A DNA stretch of 64,000 nt, from positions 1-64,000 of the forward strand of contig NZ_QXGH01000039.1 of the NCBI RefSeq assembly GCF_003515065.1, written 5' to 3'. The DNA comes from Nocardioides immobilis (GTDB lineage: Bacteria; Actinomycetota; Actinomycetes; Propionibacteriales; Nocardioidaceae). Below the pieces are notes generated by a model. That model did not search any database. It was given only the letters and a program-made list of their open reading frames with translations, and was not told the origin of the DNA. The position numbers and the translations under genes are program-made. This document shows, in pieces, positions 1 to 7,979 of this stretch. Within the stretch, counting starts at the first letter, position 1; every line of letters begins with the position of its first letter.

Positions 1-96
1 CTCCACGGCTACCTCGACGACCTACCGCCGGTCGAGTTCGAAGGGAGGTTCTACGCTACCCAGCAGGGCCAGAGCGCCCTGGTTGAAATCAAATGA
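1..96 (+). CDS. IS3-family transposase, C-terminal fragment (cut by window edge)
   Basis: The first frame reads 31 residues to a TGA at 94-96, with LHGYLDDLPPVEFEGRFYAT, the typical C-terminus of IS3-group OrfB transposases (consensus around HGYLGxxPPxEYExxYY). The catalytic DDE core lies outside the window, so activity cannot be judged. The sequence directly downstream fits an IS3 right inverted repeat. The element borders a cluster of truncated genes, which suggests it took part in their decay. Family is assigned from the C-terminal signature only. Confidence 0.75.
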   Translation, partial: LHGYLDDLPPVEFEGRFYATQQGQSALVEIK

Positions 97-97
97 C

Positions 98-127
98 CAG
101 AGCCTCCATCAGACCCAGGGCGATTCA
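98..127 (+). repeat. Probable right terminal inverted repeat of the IS3-type element
   Basis: Just after the transposase stop, an AGCCTCCATCAGACCCAGGG stretch continues into GCGATTCA ending at 127, a pattern common at right ends of actinobacterial IS3 elements (…AACCC…GGGGCGGTTCA). The left end is outside the window, so the pair cannot be compared. The minus-strand small gene at 240 runs into this repeat, which marks about 127/128 as the insertion junction. Confidence 0.5.
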
Positions 128-240
128 AACAAACCGACGCCCCGCGGCTCGCCGAAGCAGTAGATGACGCCGAGCGCGAGGGCAGCGAGCCACAGCAGAG
201 CGGCAGTAACGGTGGTCGCCGAGACGAGGCGGTCCTTCAT
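109..240 (-). pseudogene. Small membrane protein truncated by the IS
   Basis: A 43-residue frame starts at ATG 240, overlapping the stop of the upstream gene (ATGA, 237-240). It has a basic N-terminus (MKDRLVSATT) and one hydrophobic helix at about residues 11-29. The last five or six codons and the stop come from the IS end, so the native C-terminus was probably lost. Small coupled genes of this kind are common in actinobacterial integrative elements. No function is recognisable. Confidence 0.45.
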
Positions 241-461
241 CGGTGCGCCTCGAGCAACTCAGCGGCCGCGAGCGCGGCAGCAGCGAGCTGACGGAGTGCG
301 GCCGGGTCCTGCCAGCCTTCCAGGACGATCGCGGGCGCGGCGTCCTGGTTCAGGTCGATGTAGGCGTCGAGGGCCTCCGGCTCAGAAGCGCCACCCCCTG
401 GCGCACGGTTCGCCTCGCTCCGACCGGGTAGGTCGCCGCAGCGGTCTCGAACGGGGTCCAT
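237..461 (-). CDS. Small hypothetical protein, possible integrative-element gene
   Basis: This frame of 74 residues ends in an alanine-rich helix (QDPAALRQLAAAALAAAELL). It is translationally coupled to the next small membrane gene by a 4-base ATGA overlap, which is the main reason to believe it. The N-terminal 30 residues are proline/glycine/arginine-rich, so the true start may lie further in. I recognise no family. Its position between an IS end and an integrase remnant suggests mobile-element cargo (inference). Confidence 0.4.
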   Translation of the reverse strand: MDPVRDRCGDLPGRSEANRAPGGGASEPEALDAYIDLNQDAAPAIVLEGWQDPAALRQLAAAALAAAELLEAHR

Positions 462-560
462 TGCCCGAGCCTCGAGCGTCGCGTCGCCCCGGTTCGGCGA
501 CCACCACCCCGAGTCCCGAGTCAGCTCGCTGCCACGTCATTTGCACCTGCGTGATCGCTC

Positions 561-790
561 ATGCACGCCCTACGCCACTGGTCCGTGCTCCTTGACGCCG
601 GCGAATCGATTCGCGCTGTGTCCGACTACCTCGGCACAGCGACCCCGGATTCACCTTGCGCACCTACACCCATCTCGTGCCCAGCAGCACGGAGCGAACC
701 CGTGCAGCGGTGGATGCGGCCTTTGCAGCCGTGCGCCACGCGGCCAACCTCGACGTGACTGGAGCGGCGGCATCGCAGCGCCCGAAGCTG
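561..790 (+). pseudogene. Tyrosine recombinase (phage-type integrase), C-terminal remnant with frameshift
   Basis: The first frame reads HALRHW then VLLDAGESIRAVSDYLG, matching the HxLRH box and following helix of phage integrases. About two codons between RHW and VLL are missing relative to the usual HFYASVLLDAG. A one-base loss near 637 (LGHSDPGFTLRTYTHL becomes out of frame) moves the rest into the frame starting at 656, which continues RTYTHLVPSSTERTRAAVDA with the catalytic-Tyr region. The N-terminal part is absent. Non-functional relic of an integrative element; it ends where the antisense yrbE fragment begins. Confidence 0.75.
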
Positions 791-817
791 TCGGACGTGG
801 CAGCAACCAATTTGGGG

Positions 818-1078
818 GTCGGTAGCACCGATCTCCTGGAGCAGCTGGTTGATGAAGAACTGCACGACCACCGTGAACGGGATCGTCACGAAGATCGCCG
901 GCAGGAACGACACGCTCGCGATGAACCACGTCTGCTCGAGGAACTCACCGACCGCGAACGGCCGCCGGAACATCGCTCGCAACGAGTCGCCTGCCATGGC
1001 GAAGAAGCCCCCAGGGGCGTCAGCTTCGCGCGCACCGCCGAGACCTTCGGCCGCGGTGTCGTGGTCGCCATTGCTCAT
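818..1078 (-). pseudogene. YrbE/MlaE-type ABC permease (Mce system), N-terminal fragment
   Basis: From ATG 1078, 87 residues match the N-terminus of actinobacterial YrbE permeases: FRRPFAVGEFLEQTWFIASV followed by LPAIFVTIPFTVVVQFFINQ and LLQEIGATD. These proteins pair as membrane permeases of Mce lipid-import systems and are normally about 260 residues. Homology stops at about 818, where antisense integrase sequence starts, so the gene was cut by the integrative element or a later deletion. No mce genes are nearby. Confidence 0.7.
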
Positions 1079-1127
1079 CTCCCCCATGCGTTGGTGCGGA
1101 CTGCGTGGCTCAATTCGGAGCGAGTAG

Positions 1128-1298
1128 CTACGTCCCCGCGTTAACCCGCGCGGCGGATCGTCCCGGGCAGTCGGTGCGCTGATCGGTCTTCGCGAGCAGG
1201 GTGACGTTCGCGCCGTCGCGCGCCGCCCTGACGGCGACGGGCTCCCCGACGCCACGGCTTCCGCCGCTGATCAACACGATCCGTCTACGCAGGCTCAT
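1128..1298 (-). pseudogene. Short-chain dehydrogenase (HSDL2-like), N-terminal fragment
   Basis: Starting at ATG 1298, MSLRRRIVLISGGSRGVGEP and VAVRAARDGANVTLLAKTD match the N-terminal Rossmann beta-alpha-beta unit (GGSRGVG nucleotide-binding turn) of SDRs of the hydroxysteroid-dehydrogenase-like type. After about residue 38 the similarity ends and the frame runs into unrelated sequence with a stop at 1128. The active-site half (Ser, YxxxK) is missing, so it is non-functional. It lies just downstream of mftF, on the same strand. Confidence 0.65.
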
Positions 1299-1327
1299 AT
1301 CAGCACGGTACGAGTCGAGCGCGGGTC

Positions 1328-2767
1328 TTACGTGTCGGAAGACGCGACACGGAAGAGTCCCCGACGAGTTGCTCTCGGGCGGCGCACAGCGAGACACCGA
1401 GCACTCCGTTGACCGATCGCGCCCCACCAGAGCCCGGCGCCGTAGGCGAGATCATCAAGGCGACGGGCGAGGAGGACGGTCGGCAGGTCGACACCCGGAC
1501 GTTCGCGCAGGAACATCACGAGGTCGACCGCGACGGCGCTGACGAGGATCCGGCGGACGGATCGGCTCCCGACCGCTCCGACTGCTGCGAGGGGCCACCA
1601 GTGCCGGAGCACTAGTCCGGCCTCCTGACGTACGGCCCATCCCAGGCCGCGAGCGGAGAGCCATGCCGCGAGGACCGTCCGGCCACGCCCGAGCGGGAGG
1701 CGCGTGCGCAGTCCCCATGTCGACCACGCCACGGCGGCGGCAGCGACGGGAGCCGACCACCAACGGCGCTGGAGTACGGCGGCGGCGCCCACCGCCATGG
1801 TCAGCGAGAGACTGGCCGGCGCGAGATTGGCCCCATGGCGCCTCGCGAGAGCGGCGCCACCGGTCCCGTAGACGAACTTCCGCCCCAGCCAGGCGCGCAC
1901 CGTCGACCGGACGTCGTGGCGGGCAACAGCGGAGGGGTCGTAGCGAACGGTCAGGCTCGCCGCGTGAAGCCGCCAGACCAGGTCGACGTCCTCCCCCACC
2001 CGCAACTCCGGGTCGAACCCGTCTCCGAGGAGCTCGGCGCGACCGACCAGGCACGCCGAAGGAAGCCAGGCGACCGCGCCGCCGGGACGCACCTGGCACG
2101 CGATCCGCCCGAGGTCGAGAGAGGACGCGGCAGCGTCGTACCGCTCAAACCACCGGGGACGGGAGCGCTGCGGATTTCCGACCACCCGCGGCGCGACCAG
2201 CGCGACCTGGGAGTCAGCACAGTGGCGGGCGAGGTCCAGCAGCGTCGGCCCGTCGACGACCACATCGGAGTCCACGAAGGCAACGAGTGGTGTGCAGACA
2301 AGAGCCAGCCCGACGTTCCGTGCGCCTGCCGGGCCGACGTTGTGGGCGAGAGGTACGACGCCGGCGCCGTACTGTTTCGCCACCCGAGCGACGGTGGCGC
2401 TGTCCTCCGATGCGTCATCGACCACGAGAACCCGCAGGGGCGCCAGCGCCGCCAGGCACCTGCCGAGTTGCTCCACCCGGTCGCGGGCCGGCACGACGAC
2501 GGTCAGGTCGTCCGCCGAGACCTCGATGCCGTCGACGACCGGGTCGGCGAGATTTCCGTCGAGCAGACGGCGGGCGAGGGCGGCTGACGTCGGCCCGTCG
2601 ACGACGAGCCTGGCGCCCTGGAGGAGTGCTCGCGCGCGATCACTGAGCCGGGCCACCCGGGTCGGCGAACCGCCCACGAGGACCCGGCCACCCTCGGCGC
2701 GCAGCACGTCGTCACGGAGGCGCACCTCGAACCCGTCGGGGAGGCGGGACCGCGTGGTCGCGCTCAC
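1328..2767 (-). CDS. mftF: Mycofactocin glycosyltransferase MftF
   Basis: A 479-residue family-2 glycosyltransferase that adds beta-1,4-glucose units to premycofactocin at the membrane (known for the family). The GT-A fold starts near residue 88 (LTVVVPARDRVEQLGRC), with the DDASEDS nucleotide loop and an FVDSDVV metal-binding DxD-type motif near 170; an ED.DLVWRL segment follows and hydrophobic helices fill the C-terminal third. The GTG start at 2767 overlaps the SDR stop (GTGA), indicating translational coupling; the open frame extends further upstream but that part belongs to the SDR gene. Last gene of the mft operon. Confidence 0.93.
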   Translation of the reverse strand: MSATTRSRLPDGFEVRLRDDVLRAEGGRVLVGGSPTRVARLSDRARALLQGARLVVDGPTSAALARRLLDGNLADPVVDGIEVSADDLTVVVPARDRVEQLGRCLAALAPLRVLVVDDASEDSATVARVAKQYGAGVVPLAHNVGPAGARNVGLALVCTPLVAFVDSDVVVDGPTLLDLARHCADSQVALVAPRVVGNPQRSRPRWFERYDAAASSLDLGRIACQVRPGGAVAWLPSACLVGRAELLGDGFDPELRVGEDVDLVWRLHAASLTVRYDPSAVARHDVRSTVRAWLGRKFVYGTGGAALARRHGANLAPASLSLTMAVGAAAVLQRRWWSAPVAAAAVAWSTWGLRTRLPLGRGRTVLAAWLSARGLGWAVRQEAGLVLRHWWPLAAVGAVGSRSVRRILVSAVAVDLVMFLRERPGVDLPTVLLARRLDDLAYGAGLWWGAIGQRSARCLAVRRPRATRRGLFRVASSDT

Positions 2768-3552
2768 GGCGAGAACCCGCCGTCGGCATGCAGGACCGAG
2801 CCGTTGAAGACCGCGGCGTCGCGGCTGCAGCAGAACGCCAGGACGGCCGCGATCTCGTCGGGGTCGATCAGCCGTCTCAAGAGCTGGTTGACGGCAAAGC
2901 CCTCGACCTCGGGCAGCTCGTAGAGCGCGGCGGTGGCGTCGAGCATCGATGTCCGGGTGGAGCCGGGAGAGACGGCGCAGGCAGTGACGCCGGTGCCGAC
3001 CAGGTCGGCGGCGAGGCCTTTCACGAGCCCGACGACCGCGTGCTTCGCAGCGTTGTACGCGGCGAGCCGGTGGAGGCCGTGGGTGCTGGCGGAGGAGGCG
3101 ACGGCTGCGAAGCGGCCGCCGTGGGGGTCGGGGCCGGCGAGCATGGCGGGGACGGTGACCGCTGCGGTGTTCCAGACACCGCGGACGTCGACGTCCCACA
3201 GCAGGGCGAGCTCCTCGACCGGCGTCTCCCACAACGGGCGACCGCCGGCGATGACGGCAGCAGCCGCAACCGCGGCGTCGAGCCTGCCCCACCGGTCGAG
3301 CGCAAGGTCCACGGCTGCTTGCAGACCGGCGAGGTCGCGTACGTCGGCGAGGTGCGCGACCACTGAGTCGCCGTACGGCGCGACCACCTCGTCGAGCTCG
3401 GCTCGAGTCGCCAGCGCGTAACCGACCTCGCCCCTGTCGCCCTGGCACGCGTCGACGGCGACCACCCGATCACCGGCAGCGGCCAGGGCGCGTACTGTCG
3501 CGGCACCGATGCCGCGCCCCGCACCGGTAACCAGGACCACGCGCCCGGTCAC
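2764..3552 (-). CDS. Mycofactocin-associated SDR-family oxidoreductase
   Basis: A 262-residue classical SDR: TGAGRGIG cofactor turn at residues 9-16, a VAAAAVIAGG segment in place of the usual NNAG (typical of mycofactocin-system SDRs), catalytic Ser in SSASTHG and YNAAK. Enzymes of this group hold a non-exchangeable nicotinamide that mycofactocin is thought to re-oxidise, and act on alcohols. GTG start at 3552 overlaps the mftE stop. It sits between mftE and mftF and no GMC-type mftG is seen in the window. Substrate unknown; an alcohol from alkane hydroxylation would suit the neighbourhood (inference). Confidence 0.88.
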   Translation of the reverse strand: MTGRVVLVTGAGRGIGAATVRALAAAGDRVVAVDACQGDRGEVGYALATRAELDEVVAPYGDSVVAHLADVRDLAGLQAAVDLALDRWGRLDAAVAAAAVIAGGRPLWETPVEELALLWDVDVRGVWNTAAVTVPAMLAGPDPHGGRFAAVASSASTHGLHRLAAYNAAKHAVVGLVKGLAADLVGTGVTACAVSPGSTRTSMLDATAALYELPEVEGFAVNQLLRRLIDPDEIAAVLAFCCSRDAAVFNGSVLHADGGFSP

Positions 3553-4283
3553 GACGGACCGGTCGGGACATCCGGCAGGCTGTCTCCGAGGATCACCTGG
3601 ACGGCACGCACCACGTCGCGCACCATCGTCGTCAGCGCCGCTCGGCCCTCCTCGGCGCTCGCACCTGTCGGATCGCCGAGCACACCGTTTGCTGACACTG
3701 CCTTCACGCCGCCGGCCTTCATCAGCGGCAGCAATTCCTCCAGGGAGCCGGTGTTCCCCGGCTCCGCCCGTCCGAGCCGGACGTTCCAAGGAGCTAGGTA
3801 CAGCATGAGCGAGGTCTCGGTGCGGCCGGCGTGGAGGTCGACGACGTTCTCGCAGTCGCAGGCGACCCAACCGACATCGTGGCCCTCGTCCAGCAGCTGG
3901 CGAACTGCCGCCCTCAGCGCGACGACGTTGCCCCCATGTGCATTGACGAAGACCACGTCGGCCGCCCAGGTGCGCATAGATCGGGCGAGCTCGACGACCA
4001 CCTGGTTGAGGACCGTGTCGCCGATGGAACTGGTACCCGCGAAGTCCTGGTGCTCCCCGCTGGAGCCGTAGCTGATAGCCGGGGCGACCATGACTGCCCG
4101 CCCACGGGCAACCAGCACCTTCGCGGCGCGCGTCGCCACCGCTGTCGCGATCACAGCGTCAGTGTCGAGCGGCAGGTGTGGTCCGTGCTGCTCGATCGAC
4201 CCGACAGGCACCAGCACCGACGGCAGGGCCGGCAGGCCAGGCGAAGTGGCGGCGGCGAGGTCGAGGTCAGGGTTGAGGTCCAT
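3549..4283 (-). CDS. mftE: Mycofactocin precursor peptidase MftE (creatininase family)
   Basis: A 244-residue metallopeptidase of the creatininase fold that releases the C-terminal Val-Tyr-derived product from the MftC-modified MftA peptide. Metal ligands are visible in GSIEQHGPHLPLDTD (Glu31, His33, Asp40), in NAHGGN and in HAGRTETSLML. The start ATG 4283 is 2 bases after the mftD stop, with GAGGAC upstream; a longer open frame upstream lies inside mftD and is rejected. Fifth gene of the operon. Confidence 0.93.
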   Translation of the reverse strand: MDLNPDLDLAAATSPGLPALPSVLVPVGSIEQHGPHLPLDTDAVIATAVATRAAKVLVARGRAVMVAPAISYGSSGEHQDFAGTSSIGDTVLNQVVVELARSMRTWAADVVFVNAHGGNVVALRAAVRQLLDEGHDVGWVACDCENVVDLHAGRTETSLMLYLAPWNVRLGRAEPGNTGSLEELLPLMKAGGVKAVSANGVLGDPTGASAEEGRAALTTMVRDVVRAVQVILGDSLPDVPTGPS

Positions 4284-4285
4284 CG

Positions 4286-5527
4286 TCAAGTCCTCATCGT
4301 GGAGGGGGCGGGCAGACCGAGCGCGCGGTCGAAGCCGTCGGGCACGAGGAGGTGCTCGGGTTGGAGCTCGGCGGTCGAGGAGAGCGCGAGACCACGGAGG
4401 GCGGAGTCGATGCCGCCGCCCAGGACGTCGAGGACGTTCTCCACGCCGGCCTGGCCGTTGACGGCCAGTCCCCACAGGTAGGCGCGGCCGATGAGGACGG
4501 CCTTGGCGCCGAGCGCGAGCGCCTTGACGACGTCGGAGCCGCGCCGTACACCGCCGTCCATGACGACGTCGATCTGGTCACCGACGGCCTCGGCGATCGG
4601 GCGGACCATCCGGATCGCGGCGGGGGTGCCGTCGAGGTTGTTGCCGCCGTGGTTGGACACCGAGATCCCGGCGACGCCGGCGTCGACCGCGCGCAGCGCG
4701 TCATCGACGCGGCACACGCCCTTGAGCACGAACGGGGTGCCGCTGATCTGGGCCCAGGTCGCCCGCATCCAGGCCACGTCCTCCCACGTCGGGGGCGGGG
4801 TGGTCATCCACTCGTAGTAGGCGCCGAAGAACGTCGGCGCCGCACCGCCCGGCGGGGCGAGGTTGGGGGCGGTCAGGTCGGGCAGCTTGCCGCTCTGGCG
4901 GTACTGCTGGCCGAACTGCCACAACCACCGGCCCTTCGTCACGACCTTCGGGGCGAGGCGGACCATAGTCTTGAGGTCGACCTTCTCCGGGATCTCGGGG
5001 CTGCCCCAGTCGCGGCCCATCGAGAACGACCAGTCCAGGGTCGCGATCAGACCCTTCGCACCGGCATCGTGCGCCCGGGTCATCCGCTGGATCATCGTGT
5101 CGCGGTCGCCGGTCCAGTACATCTGGAAGAACGTCGTCGCACCGGTGGCGGTGACCTCCTCCACCGACTTGGAGGCGAAGTTCGACAGGCCCATGATCGT
5201 GCCACGCGCGGCGGCGGCGCGGGCGACGGCGACCTCACCGTCCGGATGCACGGCCTGTACGCCGGTCGGGCTGATGATCACCGGCAGGCTGATCTGCTGA
5301 CCGAACACGGTGGTCGCCTGGGAGCGCTCCGGCAGCTGGCCGACCACGTGCGGCGCCAGCCCGATCTCGGCGAATGCGGCCAAGTTGTCGGCGATGCTGT
5401 GGCCCCGCTCCGAACCGGCGACCAGCGCGCCGTACACAGGGGCGGGGAGCCGCTTCCTGGCCCGGGCCTGCGCAACCGCGACGGACTCGAACCAGGGGTT
5501 CTGCTTCCAGGGATTCTCGACCTTCAT
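4286..5527 (-). CDS. mftD: Pre-mycofactocin synthase MftD (FMN-dependent alpha-hydroxy-acid oxidase fold)
   Basis: A 413-residue TIM-barrel FMN enzyme related to lactate/glycolate oxidases, which oxidatively deaminates the cyclised Val-Tyr intermediate to premycofactocin. Seen: an N-terminal NPWFESVAVAQARARKRLP segment, FMN-site SPTGVQAVHPDGE, catalytic-region SVSNHGGNNLDGTPA, then DGGVRRGSDVVKALALGAKA and IGRAYLWGL phosphate-binding strands. Length matches family. A 66-base gap separates it from mftC, the widest gap in the operon. Confidence 0.94.
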   Translation of the reverse strand: MKVENPWKQNPWFESVAVAQARARKRLPAPVYGALVAGSERGHSIADNLAAFAEIGLAPHVVGQLPERSQATTVFGQQISLPVIISPTGVQAVHPDGEVAVARAAAARGTIMGLSNFASKSVEEVTATGATTFFQMYWTGDRDTMIQRMTRAHDAGAKGLIATLDWSFSMGRDWGSPEIPEKVDLKTMVRLAPKVVTKGRWLWQFGQQYRQSGKLPDLTAPNLAPPGGAAPTFFGAYYEWMTTPPPTWEDVAWMRATWAQISGTPFVLKGVCRVDDALRAVDAGVAGISVSNHGGNNLDGTPAAIRMVRPIAEAVGDQIDVVMDGGVRRGSDVVKALALGAKAVLIGRAYLWGLAVNGQAGVENVLDVLGGGIDSALRGLALSSTAELQPEHLLVPDGFDRALGLPAPSTMRT

Positions 5528-5593
5528 GGTCCTGCTTTCGGTGGTGGTGACCGGGCCGCCGCGGGCTTCGGGAGGGTCCGCGGCGGCCCGGAA

Positions 5594-6829
5594 TCAGGGG
5601 GTGAAACCGGAGAGCGGGCTCTCGGCGCACGCCGAGACCGGCGGCTGAGAGGGCGGGCGGGTGAGGAGCTGGAGCATCACCGGCTGGTTGCGAGTCGGGC
5701 TGGTCTTGGAGTGGTCCTGACTCGGCGCCGGAACCACACGGTCCGCGGCGAGGGCCTGCTCGCCGTACCCCTGGACGCACTCGGGATCCGGGCCGTCGAG
5801 CGGCAGCCCGGTGAAGAACTTCGCCGCCATGCACCCGCCGCGGCAGGAGTCGAAGAACTCACACTTCGCACACGCACCGCCCGTCTGCGGAGAGCGCAGG
5901 TCGGCGAACAGCGCCGAGGTCTGCCACACCTGCTGGAACCCGCCGTCGGCGAGGAGGTTGCCGGCCAGGAAGTTGTCGTGGATCGCGAAGGGGCAGGCGT
6001 AGACGTCACCGACGGGGTCGATCAGGCACACCACCCGGCCGGCGCCGCACAGGTTGAGACCCGGCAGGGACTCGCCGAACGCGGCGAGGTGGAAGAAGGA
6101 GTCGCCGGTCAGCACGTCCTCGCCGTGCGCCATCAGCCAGTCGTAGAGCACGCGCTGCTGCTCCGGCAGCGGGTGCAGCTCGTCCCACACGTCCGCGCCA
6201 CGACCGGACGGACGCAGCCGGGTCAGCCGAAGCGTCGCCCCGAACCGGTCCGCCAGGGCCTTGAAGTCATCGAGCTGGCCGATGTTCTGCCGCGTGCAGA
6301 CCACGCTGATCTTCGCGTCCGTGAACCCGGCGTCCTGCAGGTTCTGCAGCGCGGCGAGCGCGGTGTCGAACGACCCCGGACCGCGGACGTAGTCGTTGAC
6401 CTCAGCCGTCGCCCCGTCCAGGGAGATCTGCACATCGACATAGCCGTTGCACGCCGGGGAGGCCAGGAACGCCGCCCGCTCGGGGGTGACCCGCACGCCG
6501 TTGGTGGAGAACTTCACCCCGACCTGATGGTCCACGGCGTACTGCAGCAGCTCCCAGAAGTCGGGTCGGATGGTCGGCTCCCCGCCCCCGATGTTGACGT
6601 AGAAGACCTGCATCCGCTGCAGCTCGTCGATCACGGCCTTGCACTGGGCGGTGCTCAGCTCCCGCGGGTCGCGTCGGCCGCTGCTGGACAGGCAGTGCGC
6701 GCACTCCAGGTTGCAGGCGTAGGTGAGCTCCCAGGTCAGGCAGATCGGCGCGTCCAGTCCGAGCTCGAACTGCTCGACCAACGTCCCGGTCCGGGGGCGC
6801 TCTGTGGGCCGGTCGGTGGTGAGCGTCAT
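5594..6829 (-). CDS. mftC: Mycofactocin radical SAM maturase MftC
   Basis: A 411-residue radical SAM/SPASM enzyme that decarboxylates and crosslinks the C-terminal Val-Tyr of MftA. The CxxxCxxC cluster motif is Cys39/43/46 (CNLECAHC), with GGGEPTIRPD for SAM binding. The SPASM region shows CGAGRVVCLIDPVGDVYACP and CAKCEFFDSCRGGC. The C-terminal 30 residues beyond SPASM (from about SQDHSKTSP) are low-complexity. ATG 6829 overlaps the mftB stop (ATGA). Confidence 0.96.
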   Translation of the reverse strand: MTLTTDRPTERPRTGTLVEQFELGLDAPICLTWELTYACNLECAHCLSSSGRRDPRELSTAQCKAVIDELQRMQVFYVNIGGGEPTIRPDFWELLQYAVDHQVGVKFSTNGVRVTPERAAFLASPACNGYVDVQISLDGATAEVNDYVRGPGSFDTALAALQNLQDAGFTDAKISVVCTRQNIGQLDDFKALADRFGATLRLTRLRPSGRGADVWDELHPLPEQQRVLYDWLMAHGEDVLTGDSFFHLAAFGESLPGLNLCGAGRVVCLIDPVGDVYACPFAIHDNFLAGNLLADGGFQQVWQTSALFADLRSPQTGGACAKCEFFDSCRGGCMAAKFFTGLPLDGPDPECVQGYGEQALAADRVVPAPSQDHSKTSPTRNQPVMLQLLTRPPSQPPVSACAESPLSGFTP

Positions 6830-7116
6830 GCCGCTGCCCCGTTCTCGCCGGTCCGCCGGCGGATCATGTCGGTGGCGGCCAGACCGCGCAGGGCGGCGGC
6901 GTACGCGGGGTGCTGGGAGGCCGGTACTCCGGCCGTCTCGAGCGCGGTCCGCACGTCGGGCGCCTCGATGAGCCCCCGGACCACGGCGACCAGCTCAGGA
7001 CGCTTCAGGAACGTCAGCTTGCGGTTCCCGAAGTGGTAGGCAAGCGCACCGAAGGGCTCCGGACGCAACGCCACCGACGGCGACAGCATCCACGGCTCCC
7101 CCAGCAGGTCGTCCAT
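6826..7116 (-). CDS. mftB: Mycofactocin precursor-binding chaperone MftB
   Basis: A 96-residue PqqD-like RiPP recognition element that presents the MftA leader to MftC. The sequence MDDLLGEPWMLSPSVALRPE, FGALAYHFGNRKLTFLK and a following winged-helix-like tail fit the family. The start ATG shares a base with the mftA stop (TGATG), and its stop overlaps mftC, so A-B-C are translationally coupled. Confidence 0.93.
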   Translation of the reverse strand: MDDLLGEPWMLSPSVALRPEPFGALAYHFGNRKLTFLKRPELVAVVRGLIEAPDVRTALETAGVPASQHPAYAAALRGLAATDMIRRRTGENGAAA

Positions 7117-7205
7117 CAGTACACGCCACACATGCCGTCGATCGAGACCTCCTCGATCAGGTCCTCCGCGATCAGCTCTTCCTGCTGCTCGTTCTCCGGG
7201 TTCAT
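7116..7205 (-). CDS. mftA: Mycofactocin precursor peptide MftA
   Basis: A 29-residue precursor: acidic leader (QQEELIAEDLIEEVS) and the invariant C-terminus IDGMCGVY, whose last Val-Tyr pair becomes the cofactor core. ATG 7205 has AGGAGG seven bases upstream; a longer upstream frame has no such signal and would run into the divergent mftR promoter. First gene of the minus-strand mft operon. Confidence 0.97.
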   Translation of the reverse strand: MNPENEQQEELIAEDLIEEVSIDGMCGVY

Positions 7206-7250
7206 CGCTGCCTCCTGAGCATCGGTTGTGGTGTCCGCCACACAGTAATG

Positions 7251-7292
7251 GCACTCGTGGCGATAAAGCCAGAGTTTTCCGGCAACGAGTGC
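7251..7292. promoter_or_regulatory. Inverted repeat in the mftA-mftR divergent promoter, probable MftR operator
   Basis: Arms GCACTCGTGGC (7251-7261) and GCAACGAGTGC (7282-7292) match at 10 of 11 positions as an inverted repeat with a 20-base spacer. The span lies in the 122-base gap between mftA and mftR, is more AT-rich than its surroundings, and is the natural site for the TetR-type MftR. Binding is inferred, not shown. Confidence 0.6.
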
Positions 7293-7327
7293 AGAAAATC
7301 TGCTCCCGACGCGGTAGGTTCGCTGTC

Positions 7328-7930
7328 GTGACCGACCAGGACGTGCGCCGGAGAGCCCGCGGGCGGCCGGTGGCGACGTCACACGCGGAGATCGAACAGG
7401 CAGCCTTCGAGCTCTTCGGCGAGCGCGGGTTCGAGCGCACCACCCTCGACGCCATCGCCGAACGAGTCGGGGTCGGCCGCCGCACGCTGTTCCGCTATTA
7501 CCAGTCCAAGAACGACATCCCGTGGGGCCAGTTCGACCAGACCCTCGCCGGCTTCCGTAAGTTGCTGGCCGCCCAGCCACACGAGATCCCGTTGCATGAT
7601 GCGGTGCACCGCGCCGTCGTCGACTTCAACCGGTTCCCAGACAACGCGCGCCCGAGCCACAGGGACCGGATGCGCCTGATCCTGACCACCCCTGAGCTGC
7701 GGGCGCACTCAGTCCATCAGTACGCCGCCTGGCGGGCCGCGATCGCCGAGTACGTCGCCCGGCGTACCAACGCCCGGCCCAGCGACCTGGTTCCACGCTT
7801 GATCGGCCAGGTCAGCCTCGCGCTCGCGCTCACGGCCTATGAGGTGTGGCTCGACGACGAGAGCGCGGATCTGCCCGGTGTGCTCGACGAGGGAATGTCC
7901 AACTTGGTTCGGTACCTCTGTCCGACCTGA
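7328..7930 (+). CDS. mftR: Mycofactocin system transcriptional regulator MftR (TetR family)
   Basis: A 200-residue TetR regulator. The N-terminal helix-turn-helix reads IEQAAFELFGERGFERTTLD then IAERVGVGRRTLFRYYQSKN, as in MftR, which in mycobacteria represses the mft operon and responds to acyl-CoA. The GTG at 7328 is chosen because upstream codons lie in the divergent promoter and carry no TetR similarity. The C-terminal ligand domain (WRAAIAEYVARRTNARPSDL) is intact. Divergent from mftA, with an inverted repeat between. Confidence 0.9.
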   Translation: MTDQDVRRRARGRPVATSHAEIEQAAFELFGERGFERTTLDAIAERVGVGRRTLFRYYQSKNDIPWGQFDQTLAGFRKLLAAQPHEIPLHDAVHRAVVDFNRFPDNARPSHRDRMRLILTTPELRAHSVHQYAAWRAAIAEYVARRTNARPSDLVPRLIGQVSLALALTAYEVWLDDESADLPGVLDEGMSNLVRYLCPT

Positions 7931-7979
7931 GTCACGTCATGCTCTTCGGAACTGCTCACCCGACCCGGCGCGCGCCCGG

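Noticed and set aside
4352..7039. An 895-residue plus-strand frame opposite mftC and mftD
   Set aside because: It is a shadow of mftC/mftD; both true genes show full catalytic motifs on the minus strand.
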